Shown: one piece after another, positions 1 to 10,345 of the stretch
How the letters are laid out: the number at the start of each line of letters is the position of its first letter
How positions within the stretch are numbered: the stretch's first letter is position 1
Assembly (NCBI RefSeq): GCF_000265245.1
Contig: NZ_AJKS02000005.1
Location: forward strand, 124,001-188,000
Direction: 5' to 3'
Origin: Halomonas smyrnensis AAD6
GTDB taxonomy: Bacteria > Pseudomonadota > Gammaproteobacteria > Pseudomonadales > Halomonadaceae
Length of the DNA: 64,000 nucleotides
Position numbers and translations under genes: made by a program
The notes under the pieces: generated by a model
What the model was told of the DNA's origin: nothing
Seen by the model: only the letters and a program-made list of their open reading frames with translations
Databases searched by the model: none

Positions 1-587
1 CCGAACACCGGCACCGGGTCGCCGCGGCCGTAGGCCGGCATGCCGCCGTCGGTACTGATCAGGTCATTGAGCCAGGCGCCCCAGCCGGTATCGGCGGGGA
101 AGGGCGACCAGGACACGCCGATGGCGAACAGCTGGATCAGCACGATGGCGGTCAAAAACACCGGTATCGAGATACCGATGATCGACACGCCCATGAAGAA
201 CCGCGACAGCCAGGCACGCGGCCGGATGGCGCTGTAGACCCCGATGGGAATCGACAGGGCGATGATCAGGAAGGTGGACGCGGCCACCAGCTCCAGGGTC
301 GCGGGCAGGTGGCGCAGGATGACGTCGGTGGTCGGCTCGTTGAAGACGTAGGAATAACCGAAGTCGAACTGCACCGCGTTGGCGGCGAAGCGCAGGTACT
401 GCACCGCGAAGGGGTCGTTCAGGCCCAGTTCCTCGCGCAGCGCCGCGCGCTCGCTCTCCGGCACCGACTGGCCGACCATCTGCTGGATGGGGTCGCCCAG
501 ATTGTCCTGGATGGCGAAGGCGATCACGCTGATGACGAACATCACCAGCAGCGCATGGAAAAGGCGCTTGATCAGAAAGGCGATCAT
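1..587 (-). CDS. Peptide/nickel-type ABC transporter permease (DppB-like), 3' end cut by window edge
   Basis: Inner-membrane permease subunit of a peptide/opine/nickel-class ABC importer. The reverse strand from the ATG at 587-585 reads MIAFLIKRLFHALLVMFVI, a typical first membrane segment of DppB-type permeases, followed by a region rich in Q, E and L and then hydrophobic segments (a periplasmic loop and TM2-TM3). The frame stays open to position 1, so about 195 N-terminal residues are present and the rest, including the EAA loop, lies outside the window. The solute-binding protein gene ends 107 bp upstream in the same orientation, so the two form one operon. Which DppB/OppB/GsiC subtype it is cannot be decided from this part. 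Confidence 0.85.
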   Translation of the reverse strand, partial: MIAFLIKRLFHALLVMFVISVIAFAIQDNLGDPIQQMVGQSVPESERAALREELGLNDPFAVQYLRFAANAVQFDFGYSYVFNEPTTDVILRHLPATLELVAASTFLIIALSIPIGVYSAIRPRAWLSRFFMGVSIIGISIPVFLTAIVLIQLFAIGVSWSPFPADTGWGAWLNDLISTDGGMPAYGRGDPVPVF

Positions 588-612
588 GAGTGGCGTCCCG
601 TAGGCAATACGG

Positions 613-641
613 GGTGGCACGCTCGCGTCGAGCGCGCCACC
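613..641 (-). other. Hairpin between binding-protein and permease genes
   Basis: The intergenic spacer can fold into a stem of two 6-bp arms (GGTGGC/GCCACC and CGCTCG/CGAGCG) separated by one A.C mismatch, with a CGT loop. No T-tract follows. Such stems after a solute-binding-protein gene commonly protect the upstream mRNA or cause partial termination, so that more binding protein than permease is made. That role is inferred from position only. Confidence 0.5.
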
Positions 642-693
642 GGGTCAGGATGGGGGGAAGTCCTCGCCGACGATGACGCCGGCGAGGGAGGAA

Positions 694-2268
694 TCACTCT
701 TCCTCGACGACCAGGTCCCCGAGATAGGGGAAGTTCATCACGTTGACGACCGGCTCGATGTCGACGTTGGCGGCGGATGCCCAGGCCAGGTCCTGCCAGT
801 GCAGCGGAATGAAGGCGGCCTCGTCATGCAGGGTCTGCTCGACCCGCTGCAGCATCTCGGCGCGGGCCTCGAGGTCGACCTCCAGGTTGGCCTCGGTGAC
901 CAGGGCATCGAGCTCCGGATTGCAGTAGTTGCCGGCGTTGTACTGACCGGCCCCGCTGTCGGCGTCCGGGCAGGCGGTGAGGTACTCGTGCAGGTTGGCC
1001 GAGTCCTCGGTGTCGGCGTGCCAGCCGATCATCATCATGTCGGCGACGCGGTCGTCGTATTCGCCCCAGTACTGGGCCTTGGGCAGGGTCTTGAGATCCA
1101 CCGTGACGTTGATGCGCGCCAGCATGGCGGCCACCGCCTGAGCGATCTTGGCGTCGTTCACGTAGCGGTTGTTGGGCGCCATCATGGTGATCTCGAAGCC
1201 GTCCTCATAGCCGGCCTCGGCCATGAGTTCCTGGGCTCGCTCGAGGTCGTAGCGTGGCGCGAGGTCCTCGACGTGGCCCGCATACCCTTCCGGTGACATC
1301 TGGGCCGCCGGGGTGGCGAAGCCCTTCATCAGCCGGTCGGCGATGCCTTCCTGGTTGATGGCATAGGCGAAGGCCTGGCGCACCCGCGGATCCTGGAAGG
1401 CCTCGACGCGCTCCTGATTCATGTGGAAGAGGATGATCCGGGTGCCGGTCATGGTGACCAGCTGGGTATCGTCGTCGTTACGGATGCGCTCCAGGTCGTT
1501 GGGCGGCACCGGGGCGATGAAGTCGACGTCGCCGGAGAGCAGGGCGGCCACGCGGGTGGCGTTCTCGCTGATCGGCGTCATCACGATCTTGTCGACGTTG
1601 CCGGGGGAATCCTCGTCCCAGTAGTCGTCGTGGCGTTCGAACACCACGCGCACGCCCTGCTGGCGTTCGCTGACCTCGAAGGGGCCGGTGCCGGACAGAT
1701 GCCGCGAGGCGTAGGAGTTGCCGTTCTTGACGATCTCGTCCTTGGGATCACCGTCGGCGTCCTCACCGCTGTAGAACTGGCTGTCCATCGGGAAGATGTA
1801 GGTCGCCAGGTTGAGCAGCAGCGGATAGGGCTTCTCGGTGGTGAACTCCACGGTGTGCTCGTCGACCGCGGTCACCGAGGCGATGGGCGCGAAGATCGCC
1901 TTGAAGTCGGGGCTGCGCTTCAGACGCTCCACGGTCCACACCACGTCCTCGGCGGTGAAGGCGTTGCCGCTGTGGAATTCGACGCCCTCACGCAGCGTCA
2001 TGCGCAGGGTGGTGTCGTCGACCTGCTCCCAGTCGGTGGCCAGGCGCGGGGCGAACTCGAGGTCCTTGTTCCAGCGCACCAGCGGGTCGAAGGTCATGTG
2101 GGACAGCTGCAGGATACCGCCGGAGAGCTGCTCGTGGATATCGAGCGACACCGGGTCGGCGTCGTAGGCCATGCTGAGGGTGGTCTCGGCCTGGGCGGCC
2201 GGTGCGATGGCAGCCGCGGTCATGGCCGCGCCGACGGCGCTGGCCAGAAGGGTCTTCTTGATTGTCAT
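694..2268 (-). CDS. Peptide/nickel-type ABC transporter solute-binding protein (DppA/OppA family)
   Basis: Periplasmic substrate receptor of the importer whose permease follows at 587. The start is placed at the ATG of MTIKKTLLASAVGAAMTAAA, 12 bp inside the longest frame, because it begins a clean signal peptide (Lys-rich n-region, hydrophobic core, cleavage after AQA near residue 27). The mature protein has the SBP_bac_5 layout: early LRxGVEFHSGNAFTAEDV (DPP/OPP family signature), then a long two-lobed domain to about residue 524. The family binds di- and oligopeptides, nickel or opines; the ligand cannot be read from the sequence. Transcribed away from the glutathione reductase gene, with about 400 bp of spacer upstream. 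Confidence 0.9.
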   Translation of the reverse strand: MTIKKTLLASAVGAAMTAAAIAPAAQAETTLSMAYDADPVSLDIHEQLSGGILQLSHMTFDPLVRWNKDLEFAPRLATDWEQVDDTTLRMTLREGVEFHSGNAFTAEDVVWTVERLKRSPDFKAIFAPIASVTAVDEHTVEFTTEKPYPLLLNLATYIFPMDSQFYSGEDADGDPKDEIVKNGNSYASRHLSGTGPFEVSERQQGVRVVFERHDDYWDEDSPGNVDKIVMTPISENATRVAALLSGDVDFIAPVPPNDLERIRNDDDTQLVTMTGTRIILFHMNQERVEAFQDPRVRQAFAYAINQEGIADRLMKGFATPAAQMSPEGYAGHVEDLAPRYDLERAQELMAEAGYEDGFEITMMAPNNRYVNDAKIAQAVAAMLARINVTVDLKTLPKAQYWGEYDDRVADMMMIGWHADTEDSANLHEYLTACPDADSGAGQYNAGNYCNPELDALVTEANLEVDLEARAEMLQRVEQTLHDEAAFIPLHWQDLAWASAANVDIEPVVNVMNFPYLGDLVVEEE

Positions 2269-2684
2269 GTTGTATTCCATGCCGGATGGATTGTTATGCG
2301 TATCGCCTCGGGATGGGGCGAACGACCGTTTGTTCCGGTCCGGTCTTCAACATAGAGAGTTCGGCGGCGGGAGGACAATCGAAATAACGAGAGGCGTCAT
2401 GCGCCCGGCGAATGAGGCTCGCCTGGCGGTGCCACGCGGTCGCTGGGATACGGCAGGGCGACCCGGCCCAGGCCCGCCGACGGGGCGCTCATGACGTTTT
2501 GATGGGGCAGGGAGGCGGCTCTTATGATCGGGATCGCTGACAAGTTGCTTTTTTTATTACCACCATAGCGGCGGTCAATGGCCGCGGACCTCCCGGGGGC
2601 TGCCGACGGCTGGTATGATCGCTGCCACTCACGCCCATCCCCTCTATCACGCACCCATCTACACACACCCAACAGGAGATGCCT
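2269..2684. other. Divergent intergenic region between ABC binding protein and gor
   Basis: About 400 bp without a convincing gene. It must hold the promoters of both the ABC transporter operon (reverse) and gor (forward). The only element I can point to is an extended -10 like TGGTATGAT at 2611-2619, about 60 bp upstream of gor, with no good -35. A short AT-rich tract lies at about 2540-2575. The open frames crossing this region are unlike known proteins. Confidence 0.35.
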
Positions 2685-4052
2685 GTGTCTGTGACCGAGT
2701 ATGACTACGACCTCTTCGTCATCGGGGCGGGATCCGGCGGCGTCCGCGCCGCACGCACCGCCGCCGCCACCGGGGCCCGCGTTGCCGTGGCCGAGGATCG
2801 CTACCTGGGCGGCACCTGTGTCAACGTCGGCTGCGTGCCCAAGAAACTGTATTCCTACGCCGCCCACTTCCACGACAGCTTCGAGGACGCCAGCGGCTTC
2901 GGCTGGACCCTGCCCGAGGCGCCCACCTTCGACTGGGCGACCCTGCGTGACAACAAGATCGGCGAGATCAAGCGCCTCAACGGCATCTACGGCCGGCTGC
3001 TCGACGGCGCCGGCGTGCGCCTGATCAACGGCCGGGCCACGGTGGTCGACGAACACCACGTCAGCGTCGGCGGCGAGACCATCAGCGCCGAGAAGATCCT
3101 GGTCGCCGTGGGCGGCTGGCCCTGGGTGCCGGACTTCCCGGGCAATGAGCTGACGCTGGACTCCAACCGCGTCTTCGATCTCGACCGCTTCCCGGAACGC
3201 TTCCTGGTGCTCGGCGGCGGCTATATCGCCGTGGAGTTCGCCAGCATCTTCAACGGCCTGGGCAGCGACACCCACCTGGTCTACCGCGGTGACCTGTTCC
3301 TGCGCGGCTTCGACCAGGAAGTGCGCGAGTTCACCCGCGACGAGATGGACAAGAAGGGCGTCAACCTGCACTTCGGCACCAACATCGAGACCATCGAGCA
3401 GGTCGAGGGCGGCCTCAAGGTGACCCTGACCAGCGGCGAGACGCTGGAAGTGGATGCGGTGCTGGCCGCCACCGGCCGTCGCCCGCACCTCGAAGGGCTG
3501 GGCCTGGACAAGCTCGATGTCGCCACCAGCGACGACGGCAAGCTCAAGGTCAACGAGCGCTTCGAGACCTCGGTGCCGTCCATCCTGGCGCTGGGCGACG
3601 TCACCGACGGCCCCGAGCTCACCCCGGTGGCGCTGGAAGAGGCCATGAAGCTGGTCGAGCACCACTTCGGCGACACCACGCCCGAGCCGCTGGACTACGA
3701 GCGCATCGCCACCGCGGTGTTCTGCCACCCCAACATCGGCACCGTGGGTCTCTCCGAAGAGGCCGCGCGCGAGCGTTTCGACGCCATTCGCGTCTACAGC
3801 GCCGATTTTCGCCCCATGAAGCACACCCTGTCCGGCAGCAGCGAACGCTGCCTGATGAAGCTGATCGTCGATGACGAGAGCGATGTGGTGGTCGGGGCGC
3901 ACATGGTCGGCGACGAGGCCGGCGAGCTGATCCAGGGCATTGCCATCGCGGTGCGTGCCGGGCTGACCAAGGCCCAGTTCGACCAGACGGTGGGCATCCA
4001 TCCCACCGGGGCCGAGGAATTCGTGACCATGCGTACGCCGACGCGTCGCTGA
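2685..4052 (+). CDS. gor: Glutathione-disulfide reductase
   Basis: Cytosolic FAD enzyme reducing oxidised glutathione with NADPH. Visible in order: N-terminal FAD site GAGSGGVRAAR, redox disulfide in GGTCVNVGCVPKK (Cys about 45 and 50), NADPH-domain glycine motif GGGYIAVEFASIF, second FAD site with ALGDV, and the C-terminal dimer-interface HPTGAEE that supplies the catalytic His-Glu pair to the partner subunit. Length of about 455 residues is normal. The longest frame starts with ATG at 2679, but AGGAG directly abuts that ATG; the in-frame GTG at 2685 has proper spacing to AGGAG and is preferred. A strong terminator follows, so it is probably a single-gene transcript. Confidence 0.93.
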   Translation: MSVTEYDYDLFVIGAGSGGVRAARTAAATGARVAVAEDRYLGGTCVNVGCVPKKLYSYAAHFHDSFEDASGFGWTLPEAPTFDWATLRDNKIGEIKRLNGIYGRLLDGAGVRLINGRATVVDEHHVSVGGETISAEKILVAVGGWPWVPDFPGNELTLDSNRVFDLDRFPERFLVLGGGYIAVEFASIFNGLGSDTHLVYRGDLFLRGFDQEVREFTRDEMDKKGVNLHFGTNIETIEQVEGGLKVTLTSGETLEVDAVLAATGRRPHLEGLGLDKLDVATSDDGKLKVNERFETSVPSILALGDVTDGPELTPVALEEAMKLVEHHFGDTTPEPLDYERIATAVFCHPNIGTVGLSEEAARERFDAIRVYSADFRPMKHTLSGSSERCLMKLIVDDESDVVVGAHMVGDEAGELIQGIAIAVRAGLTKAQFDQTVGIHPTGAEEFVTMRTPTRR

Positions 4053-4095
4053 CGCCACGGACGGCGACATCTCGCCGTCACACCATCGCCACATG

Positions 4096-4132
4096 AGCGG
4101 GCCACCCTGAACGGGTGGCCCGCTTGCGTTTG
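4096..4132 (+). terminator. Rho-independent terminator of gor
   Basis: Perfect stem GCGGGCCACCC / GGGTGGCCCGC (11 bp, extended by A-T to 12) with loop TGAAC, followed by a T-containing tail TTGCGTTTG. It lies 44 bp past the gor stop codon and before the ectA promoter. Confidence 0.8.
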
Positions 4133-4252
4133 AAGCATCGGCAGGCCGGAGGAGCGAGACCGGGCTATGCTGTGAGAAGCCCGTCATGGCGGCATTTCAC
4201 CGCATGCCATAATACAGGTTTATGGTTTCTTGCCGTCCGGATAACAGCGTTT

Positions 4253-4281
4253 TTGAAAAGGTGATAAGCAGCTGTTATGCT
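4253..4281 (+). promoter_or_regulatory. Sigma70-type promoter of ectABC
   Basis: TTGAAA at 4253-4258 and TATGCT at 4276-4281 with an exact 17-bp spacer, 24 bp upstream of the ectA start. This is close to consensus at both boxes. Salt-inducible ectoine operons of halomonads are known to be driven by sigma70 and sigma38 promoters in this region; any osmotic control here is inferred. The surrounding 4190-4300 stretch is notably AT-richer than the genes, which fits a regulated promoter. Confidence 0.72.
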
Positions 4282-4305
4282 AATTCCCGAATTCGCTAAG
4301 CGAAC

Positions 4306-6250
<1,945 letters not shown>

Positions 6251-6368
6251 TCGATTCCCCGGCCCGTCTCGTCGCCGACGAGGCGGGTGGTCATCGGTGT
6301 CGGCCCGAGCCTCGACACATCGAGCGGGCCGGACGCCCGTCACACCAGACACCCCATGGAGAGCGCCA

Positions 6369-6761
6369 ATGATCGTTCGCAATCTCGAGGAAGCCCGTCA
6401 GACCGACCGCCTGGTCACCGCCGAGAACGGCAACTGGGATAGCACCCGCCTGTCGCTGGCCGAGGACGGCGGCAACTGCTCCTTCCACATCACCCGGATC
6501 TATGAGGGCACCGAGACCCACATCCACTACAAGCACCACTTCGAGGCGGTGTACTGCATCGAAGGTGAGGGCGAGGTCGAGACCCTGGCCGACGGCAAGA
6601 TCTGGCCGATCAAGCCGGGCGACATCTACATCCTCGATCAGCATGACGACCACCTGCTGCGGGCGACCAAGACCATGCATCTGGCCTGCGTGTTCACTCC
6701 GGGCCTGACCGGTAAAGAGGTTCACCGCGAGGATGGCTCCTACGCGCCGGCCGACGACTGA
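6369..6761 (+). CDS. ectC: Ectoine synthase
   Basis: Cyclises N-gamma-acetyl-diaminobutyrate to ectoine with loss of water. Small metal-dependent cupin of 130 residues, the usual EctC length. Recognisable signatures: [16 protein letters not shown] at the N-terminus, the cupin strands with [21 protein letters not shown] (metal-ligand region) and [20 protein letters not shown]. The start at 6369 is preferred over the longer frame because GGAGAG precedes it and homologous sequence begins there. Last gene of the operon; a 14-bp terminator stem follows. No ectD hydroxylase or aspartokinase gene adjoins it. Confidence 0.96.
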   Translation: MIVRNLEEARQTDRLVTAENGNWDSTRLSLAEDGGNCSFHITRIYEGTETHIHYKHHFEAVYCIEGEGEVETLADGKIWPIKPGDIYILDQHDDHLLRATKTMHLACVFTPGLTGKEVHREDGSYAPADD

Positions 6762-6788
6762 TCAACCATCGATCAGGCCATGACGCCA

Positions 6789-6829
6789 ACGGCCCCGGTT
6801 CCATCAGGAACCGGGGCCGTGTCGTTTCC
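6789..6829 (+). terminator. Rho-independent terminator of ectABC
   Basis: Perfect 14-bp inverted repeat (core GGCCCCGGTTCC / GGAACCGGGGCC at 6791-6802 and 6807-6818) with an ATCA tetraloop, followed by GTCGTTTCCTG. Lies between the convergent ectC and DUF3833 genes and could also act on the reverse strand. Confidence 0.82.
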
Positions 6830-6867
6830 TGTAAAGGAAGAACGGGAAGACAGGGCAGGGTGACGAC

Positions 6868-7425
6868 CTAGCGTGGGGCATCGCGGTCGAAGGTGATGGT
6901 GATCTCGGCCAGCGTCAGGCCGAACTTCTTCATGGACGTACGATTGATCAGCCGGCCGTCGGGCTGCAGGTACATCCAGTCGTCCATCTGGAAGGTGAGG
7001 TCGCGCCCGTCGACCGTGACCTCGAGTGGATAGCTCATATGGAAGACGTGCCCCGCCTGGCGAGCCTGCACCACGCCCTCGACGTCATTGGCGCGCCCCT
7101 CCCAGCGGCCGCCGTCGCGACGTTCGAAGGTCCAGACGCGGCGATCGGTCTCGCCGTCGGCGTAGGTGAAACGCTCATCCAGGGTCAGGGTGTCGCCCTC
7201 GACGCTGCCGTCGATGTCCACCGTGAAGCGGCGCTGCACCTCGCCGCTGTAGTCCTGCACCATGCCCCAGGCACGCGTCTGCCCCTCGAAGTAGTCGGCG
7301 ATGTCGAGCCGTGGCGTGGTTCCCGCGTAGCGCCCCACGTCGATGCCGGCACAGCCGGCGAGCATCAGCACCAGGGCCAGCCAGACGACCGGGCGGCCCC
7401 GCCGGCTCGGTAATTTTCTATACAT
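6868..7425 (-). CDS. DUF3833 family lipoprotein
   Basis: Predicted outer- or inner-membrane lipoprotein of 185 residues. The N-terminus has Arg/Lys residues, a hydrophobic run and a lipobox LAGC near residue 25, then GIDVGRYAGTTPRLDIADYFEGQTRAWGMVQDYSG, which I recognise as the DUF3833 start. The rest is predicted beta-rich (a lipocalin-like barrel in related proteins). Biochemical role unknown. AAGGA precedes the ATG at good distance. It is convergent with ectC and divergent from the oxidoreductase gene at 7674; no functional link to ectoine is evident. Confidence 0.85.
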   Translation of the reverse strand: MYRKLPSRRGRPVVWLALVLMLAGCAGIDVGRYAGTTPRLDIADYFEGQTRAWGMVQDYSGEVQRRFTVDIDGSVEGDTLTLDERFTYADGETDRRVWTFERRDGGRWEGRANDVEGVVQARQAGHVFHMSYPLEVTVDGRDLTFQMDDWMYLQPDGRLINRTSMKKFGLTLAEITITFDRDAPR

Positions 7426-7673
7426 GACTCATATCCTTTATGTGTGATGTATAACAATATAGAGGAGTGAGGCCGCGGGTGCCATGCGAGCCGGGGCAGG
7501 TCGGGCTTCGGGCCATCGGGCGCGAAGCTCGGCGAAGCGCTGTTCGGTCAAGGACGTGGCGATCTTCTCGGCGCCGCCTTCACGGACGGCAGGGTCAAGG
7601 CCTCACGGGATTCCATTGGACGCGGTGCGACGAGAGGAATATGTTAGGGGGCTCATTAGTTGAGGAAGAGGCA

Positions 7674-9998
7674 ATGAGCCAGGACGAGCATATCAGAGAG
7701 TATTCGGGCGCGGCGGCCGGCTGGGGAGCGCTGAAGAGCGTGACCAAAAGCTGGCTCGGCAGCGACAACGCGGTCAAGAACCTCCGTGCCATGCTCAAGA
7801 CCAACCAGGATCACGGCTTCGACTGCCCGGGTTGCGCCTGGGGCGAGGCGCCGGAGAGCGGGCTGGTGAAGTTCTGCGAGAACGGTGCCAAGGCGGTGAA
7901 CTGGGAATCCACCGGGCGCTCAGTCGGCCCCGCGTTCTTCGCCGAACACCGCGTCTCGGACCTGCTCAGGCAGAGCGACTACTGGCTGGAATATCAGGGC
8001 CGGCTGTCACATCCCATGCGCTACGACGCCGACAGTGACCGCTACGTCGAGATCCGCTGGGAAGACGCCTTCGCGCTGATCGCCGAGCACCTGAACCGTC
8101 TCGAGTCGCCCAACCAGGCCGAGTTCTACACCTCCGGCCGGGCCAGCAACGAGGCCGCCTACCTCTATCAGCTGTTCGTGCGCGCCTTCGGCACCAACAA
8201 CTTTCCCGACTGCTCGAACATGTGTCACGAGGCCAGCGGCATCGGCATGACCGACAGCCTCGGCGTGGGCAAGGGCACCGTGGTGTTCGACGACCTGGCG
8301 CACGCCGACGCGATCTTCGTCATCGGCCAGAATCCCGGCACCAACCATCCGCGCATGCTCGAGCCGCTGCGCGAGGCGGTACAGCGCGGCGCCCAGGTCG
8401 TCTGCATCAATCCGCTCAAGGAGCGCGGCCTCGAGCGCTTCCAGCATCCCCAGAAACCGCTGGAAATGCTCGGCAACGGCTCCGAGCCTACCCACACCGC
8501 CTATTTCCGTCCGGCCCTCGGCGGCGACATGGCGCTGATGCGCGGCATCGCGAAATACCTGCTGGGCTGGGAGCGCGAAGCGCTGGCGGCCGGCGAGCCG
8601 CCGGTGTTCGATCACGCCTTCCTCGAGACCCACACCGACGGCCTAGACGACTATCTGGCCGCCGTGGATGCCACGCCCTGGGCGCATATTCGCGCGCAGT
8701 CGGGGCTCTCGCTCGACGACATCGAGCTGGCCGCACAGATGTATCGCCGCGCCGAACGGGTGGTGATGTGCTGGGCGATGGGCATCACCCAGCACCGCCA
8801 TTCGGTGGCAACGGTGCAGGAAATCGTCAATCTTCAGCTGCTGCGCGGCAATGTCGGCAAGCCTGGCGCCGGGCTGTCGCCGGTGCGCGGCCACAGCAAT
8901 GTGCAGGGCGATCGCACCATGGGCATCGACGAGAAGCCGCCGGCGAGGCTGCTCGACGCCCTGGAGCGGCGCTTCCGCTTCGAGGCGCCGCGAGACCATG
9001 GTCACAACACGGTGCAGGCGATCCAGGCGATGGAAGAAGGGCGGTCGAAGGTCTTTCTCGGCCTGGGCGGCAACTTCGCCCAGGCCACGCCGGATACCGA
9101 GCGCACCCACGCCGCGCTGCGACACTGCGAGCTGACCGTGCATATCGCCACCAAGCTGAACCGCTCGCACCTGGTGACCGGCCGGGACGCCCTGATCCTG
9201 CCGTGCCTGGGGCGCACCGAGATCGACAAGCAGGCCGAGGGGCCTCAGGGCGTCACCGTCGAGGACACCTTCAGCATGGTGCACGTCTCCCGTGGCCAGC
9301 TGACACCGCGATCTCCACATTTACGCTCGGAGCCCGCGATCATCGCCGGCATCGCCCAGGCGACGCTGGGCCCGCATCCCGTGGACTGGATGTCGCTGAT
9401 CGCCGACTATGGCCGCATCCGCGAGCTGATCGCGGACACCGTTCCCGGCTTCGAGGACTTCAACGCACGGCTGAACCAGCCCGGTGGCTTCCACCTGGGC
9501 AACGCCGCTGCGGAGCGGGTGTGGCACACGGACAGCGGCAAGGCCCGGTTCCGCTCCCACGCGCTGCCCGAGGCGCTGGTCAACGCCGGCGTGCTGGCGC
9601 GCGGCGAGACCCCGGACCTGATCCTGCAGACGCTGCGTTCCCACGATCAGTACAACACCACGCTCTACGGGCTCGACGATCGCTACCGTGGCGTCTTCGG
9701 GCTGCGCGAGGTGGTGTTCGCCAGCGAGACGGAGATCCGGCGGCTCGGCTTCGCCCCAGGTGACCGGGTAGACCTGGTGTCGCTGTGGGACGACGGCCGC
9801 GAACGTCGGGTCAGCGATTTCCAGCTGGTGGCCTATGACATGCCGGACGGCCAGGCCGCGGCCTACTATCCGGAAACCAATCCGCTGGTGCCGCTCGACA
9901 GCTACGGCGAGCAGACCTTCACGCCGACCTCGAAGTTCATCGCGATCCGGCTCGAGCGCGCCGCGCCCAGCCAGCGACTGGACGCCGAGACGGCCTGA
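7674..9998 (+). CDS. YdeP-like (FdhA-related) molybdopterin oxidoreductase alpha subunit
   Basis: Member of the FdhF/YdeP family of molybdopterin-dependent oxidoreductases (774 residues). Near the N-terminus CPGCAWG and the following FCENGAKAVNWE (Cys about 51, 54 and 68) match the family's cluster-binding region. FYTSGRASNEAAYLYQLFVRAFGTNNFPDCSNMCHEASG, the usual Mo-cofactor region, follows, and a C-terminal molydopterin dinucleotide-binding domain with RSHDQYNTTLYGLDDRYRG ends the protein. The start at 7674 has GAGGAAGAGG upstream; an ATG at 7641 is a possible alternative. Substrate unknown: the family includes putative formate dehydrogenases and the E. coli acid-resistance protein YdeP. 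No fdhD or redox partner adjoins it. Cytosolic, no Tat signal. Confidence 0.87.
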   Translation: MSQDEHIREYSGAAAGWGALKSVTKSWLGSDNAVKNLRAMLKTNQDHGFDCPGCAWGEAPESGLVKFCENGAKAVNWESTGRSVGPAFFAEHRVSDLLRQSDYWLEYQGRLSHPMRYDADSDRYVEIRWEDAFALIAEHLNRLESPNQAEFYTSGRASNEAAYLYQLFVRAFGTNNFPDCSNMCHEASGIGMTDSLGVGKGTVVFDDLAHADAIFVIGQNPGTNHPRMLEPLREAVQRGAQVVCINPLKERGLERFQHPQKPLEMLGNGSEPTHTAYFRPALGGDMALMRGIAKYLLGWEREALAAGEPPVFDHAFLETHTDGLDDYLAAVDATPWAHIRAQSGLSLDDIELAAQMYRRAERVVMCWAMGITQHRHSVATVQEIVNLQLLRGNVGKPGAGLSPVRGHSNVQGDRTMGIDEKPPARLLDALERRFRFEAPRDHGHNTVQAIQAMEEGRSKVFLGLGGNFAQATPDTERTHAALRHCELTVHIATKLNRSHLVTGRDALILPCLGRTEIDKQAEGPQGVTVEDTFSMVHVSRGQLTPRSPHLRSEPAIIAGIAQATLGPHPVDWMSLIADYGRIRELIADTVPGFEDFNARLNQPGGFHLGNAAAERVWHTDSGKARFRSHALPEALVNAGVLARGETPDLILQTLRSHDQYNTTLYGLDDRYRGVFGLREVVFASETEIRRLGFAPGDRVDLVSLWDDGRERRVSDFQLVAYDMPDGQAAAYYPETNPLVPLDSYGEQTFTPTSKFIAIRLERAAPSQRLDAETA

Positions 9999-10019
9999 CA
10001 TCATCGACTGCACGGCCGC

Positions 10020-10051
10020 GCGCCCGGAACCTCGAGAGGCGTTCCGGGCGC
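10020..10051 (+). terminator. Probable terminator hairpin after the molybdopterin oxidoreductase
   Basis: Perfect 11-bp stem GCGCCCGGAAC / GTTCCGGGCGC with a 10-nt loop, 21 bp past the stop codon. No T-tract follows, so it may be a weak terminator or an mRNA-stabilising stem. Confidence 0.55.
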
Positions 10052-10176
10052 CGGCGCTGTGACGCGGGTTCCCGTGGCGAAAGCGTGAAGGCTGGACGAC
10101 ACTGGGCATCATGCCAGGCCGTCTTGGTGTCGCGATGATGACACAAGGGCATCAAGCCGCCACGACAAGGACTTCG

Positions 10177-10192
10177 CATAATATATATTATG
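10177..10192. promoter_or_regulatory. 16-bp perfect AT palindrome upstream of the retropepsin operon
   Basis: CATAATATATATTATG is a perfect 16-bp palindrome inside the 347-bp spacer between the oxidoreductase and the lipoprotein gene, about 150 bp before the latter's start. It contains several -10-like hexamers and may be a promoter/operator. No gene is seen in the rest of this spacer; the frame running into the lipoprotein from 10190 is unlike a signal sequence. Confidence 0.4.
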
Positions 10193-10345
10193 TTAAATCA
10201 TGGTCGTGGCGGAGCCATGCAAGCCCGTGTCACCCACGGCTTCGTCATCGCCACGACATGGACAGCTTGCCCCCCGCTCCTTATCATCCCGTCAGTTCGC
10301 GAGGCCTTTGCCTCTTCACTCGCCAGAGCCAAGGATGTCGACGAC

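Noticed and set aside
2397..4187. 596-codon open frame antisense to gor
   Set aside because: Low-complexity antisense shadow without domains; gor has all catalytic motifs on the other strand.
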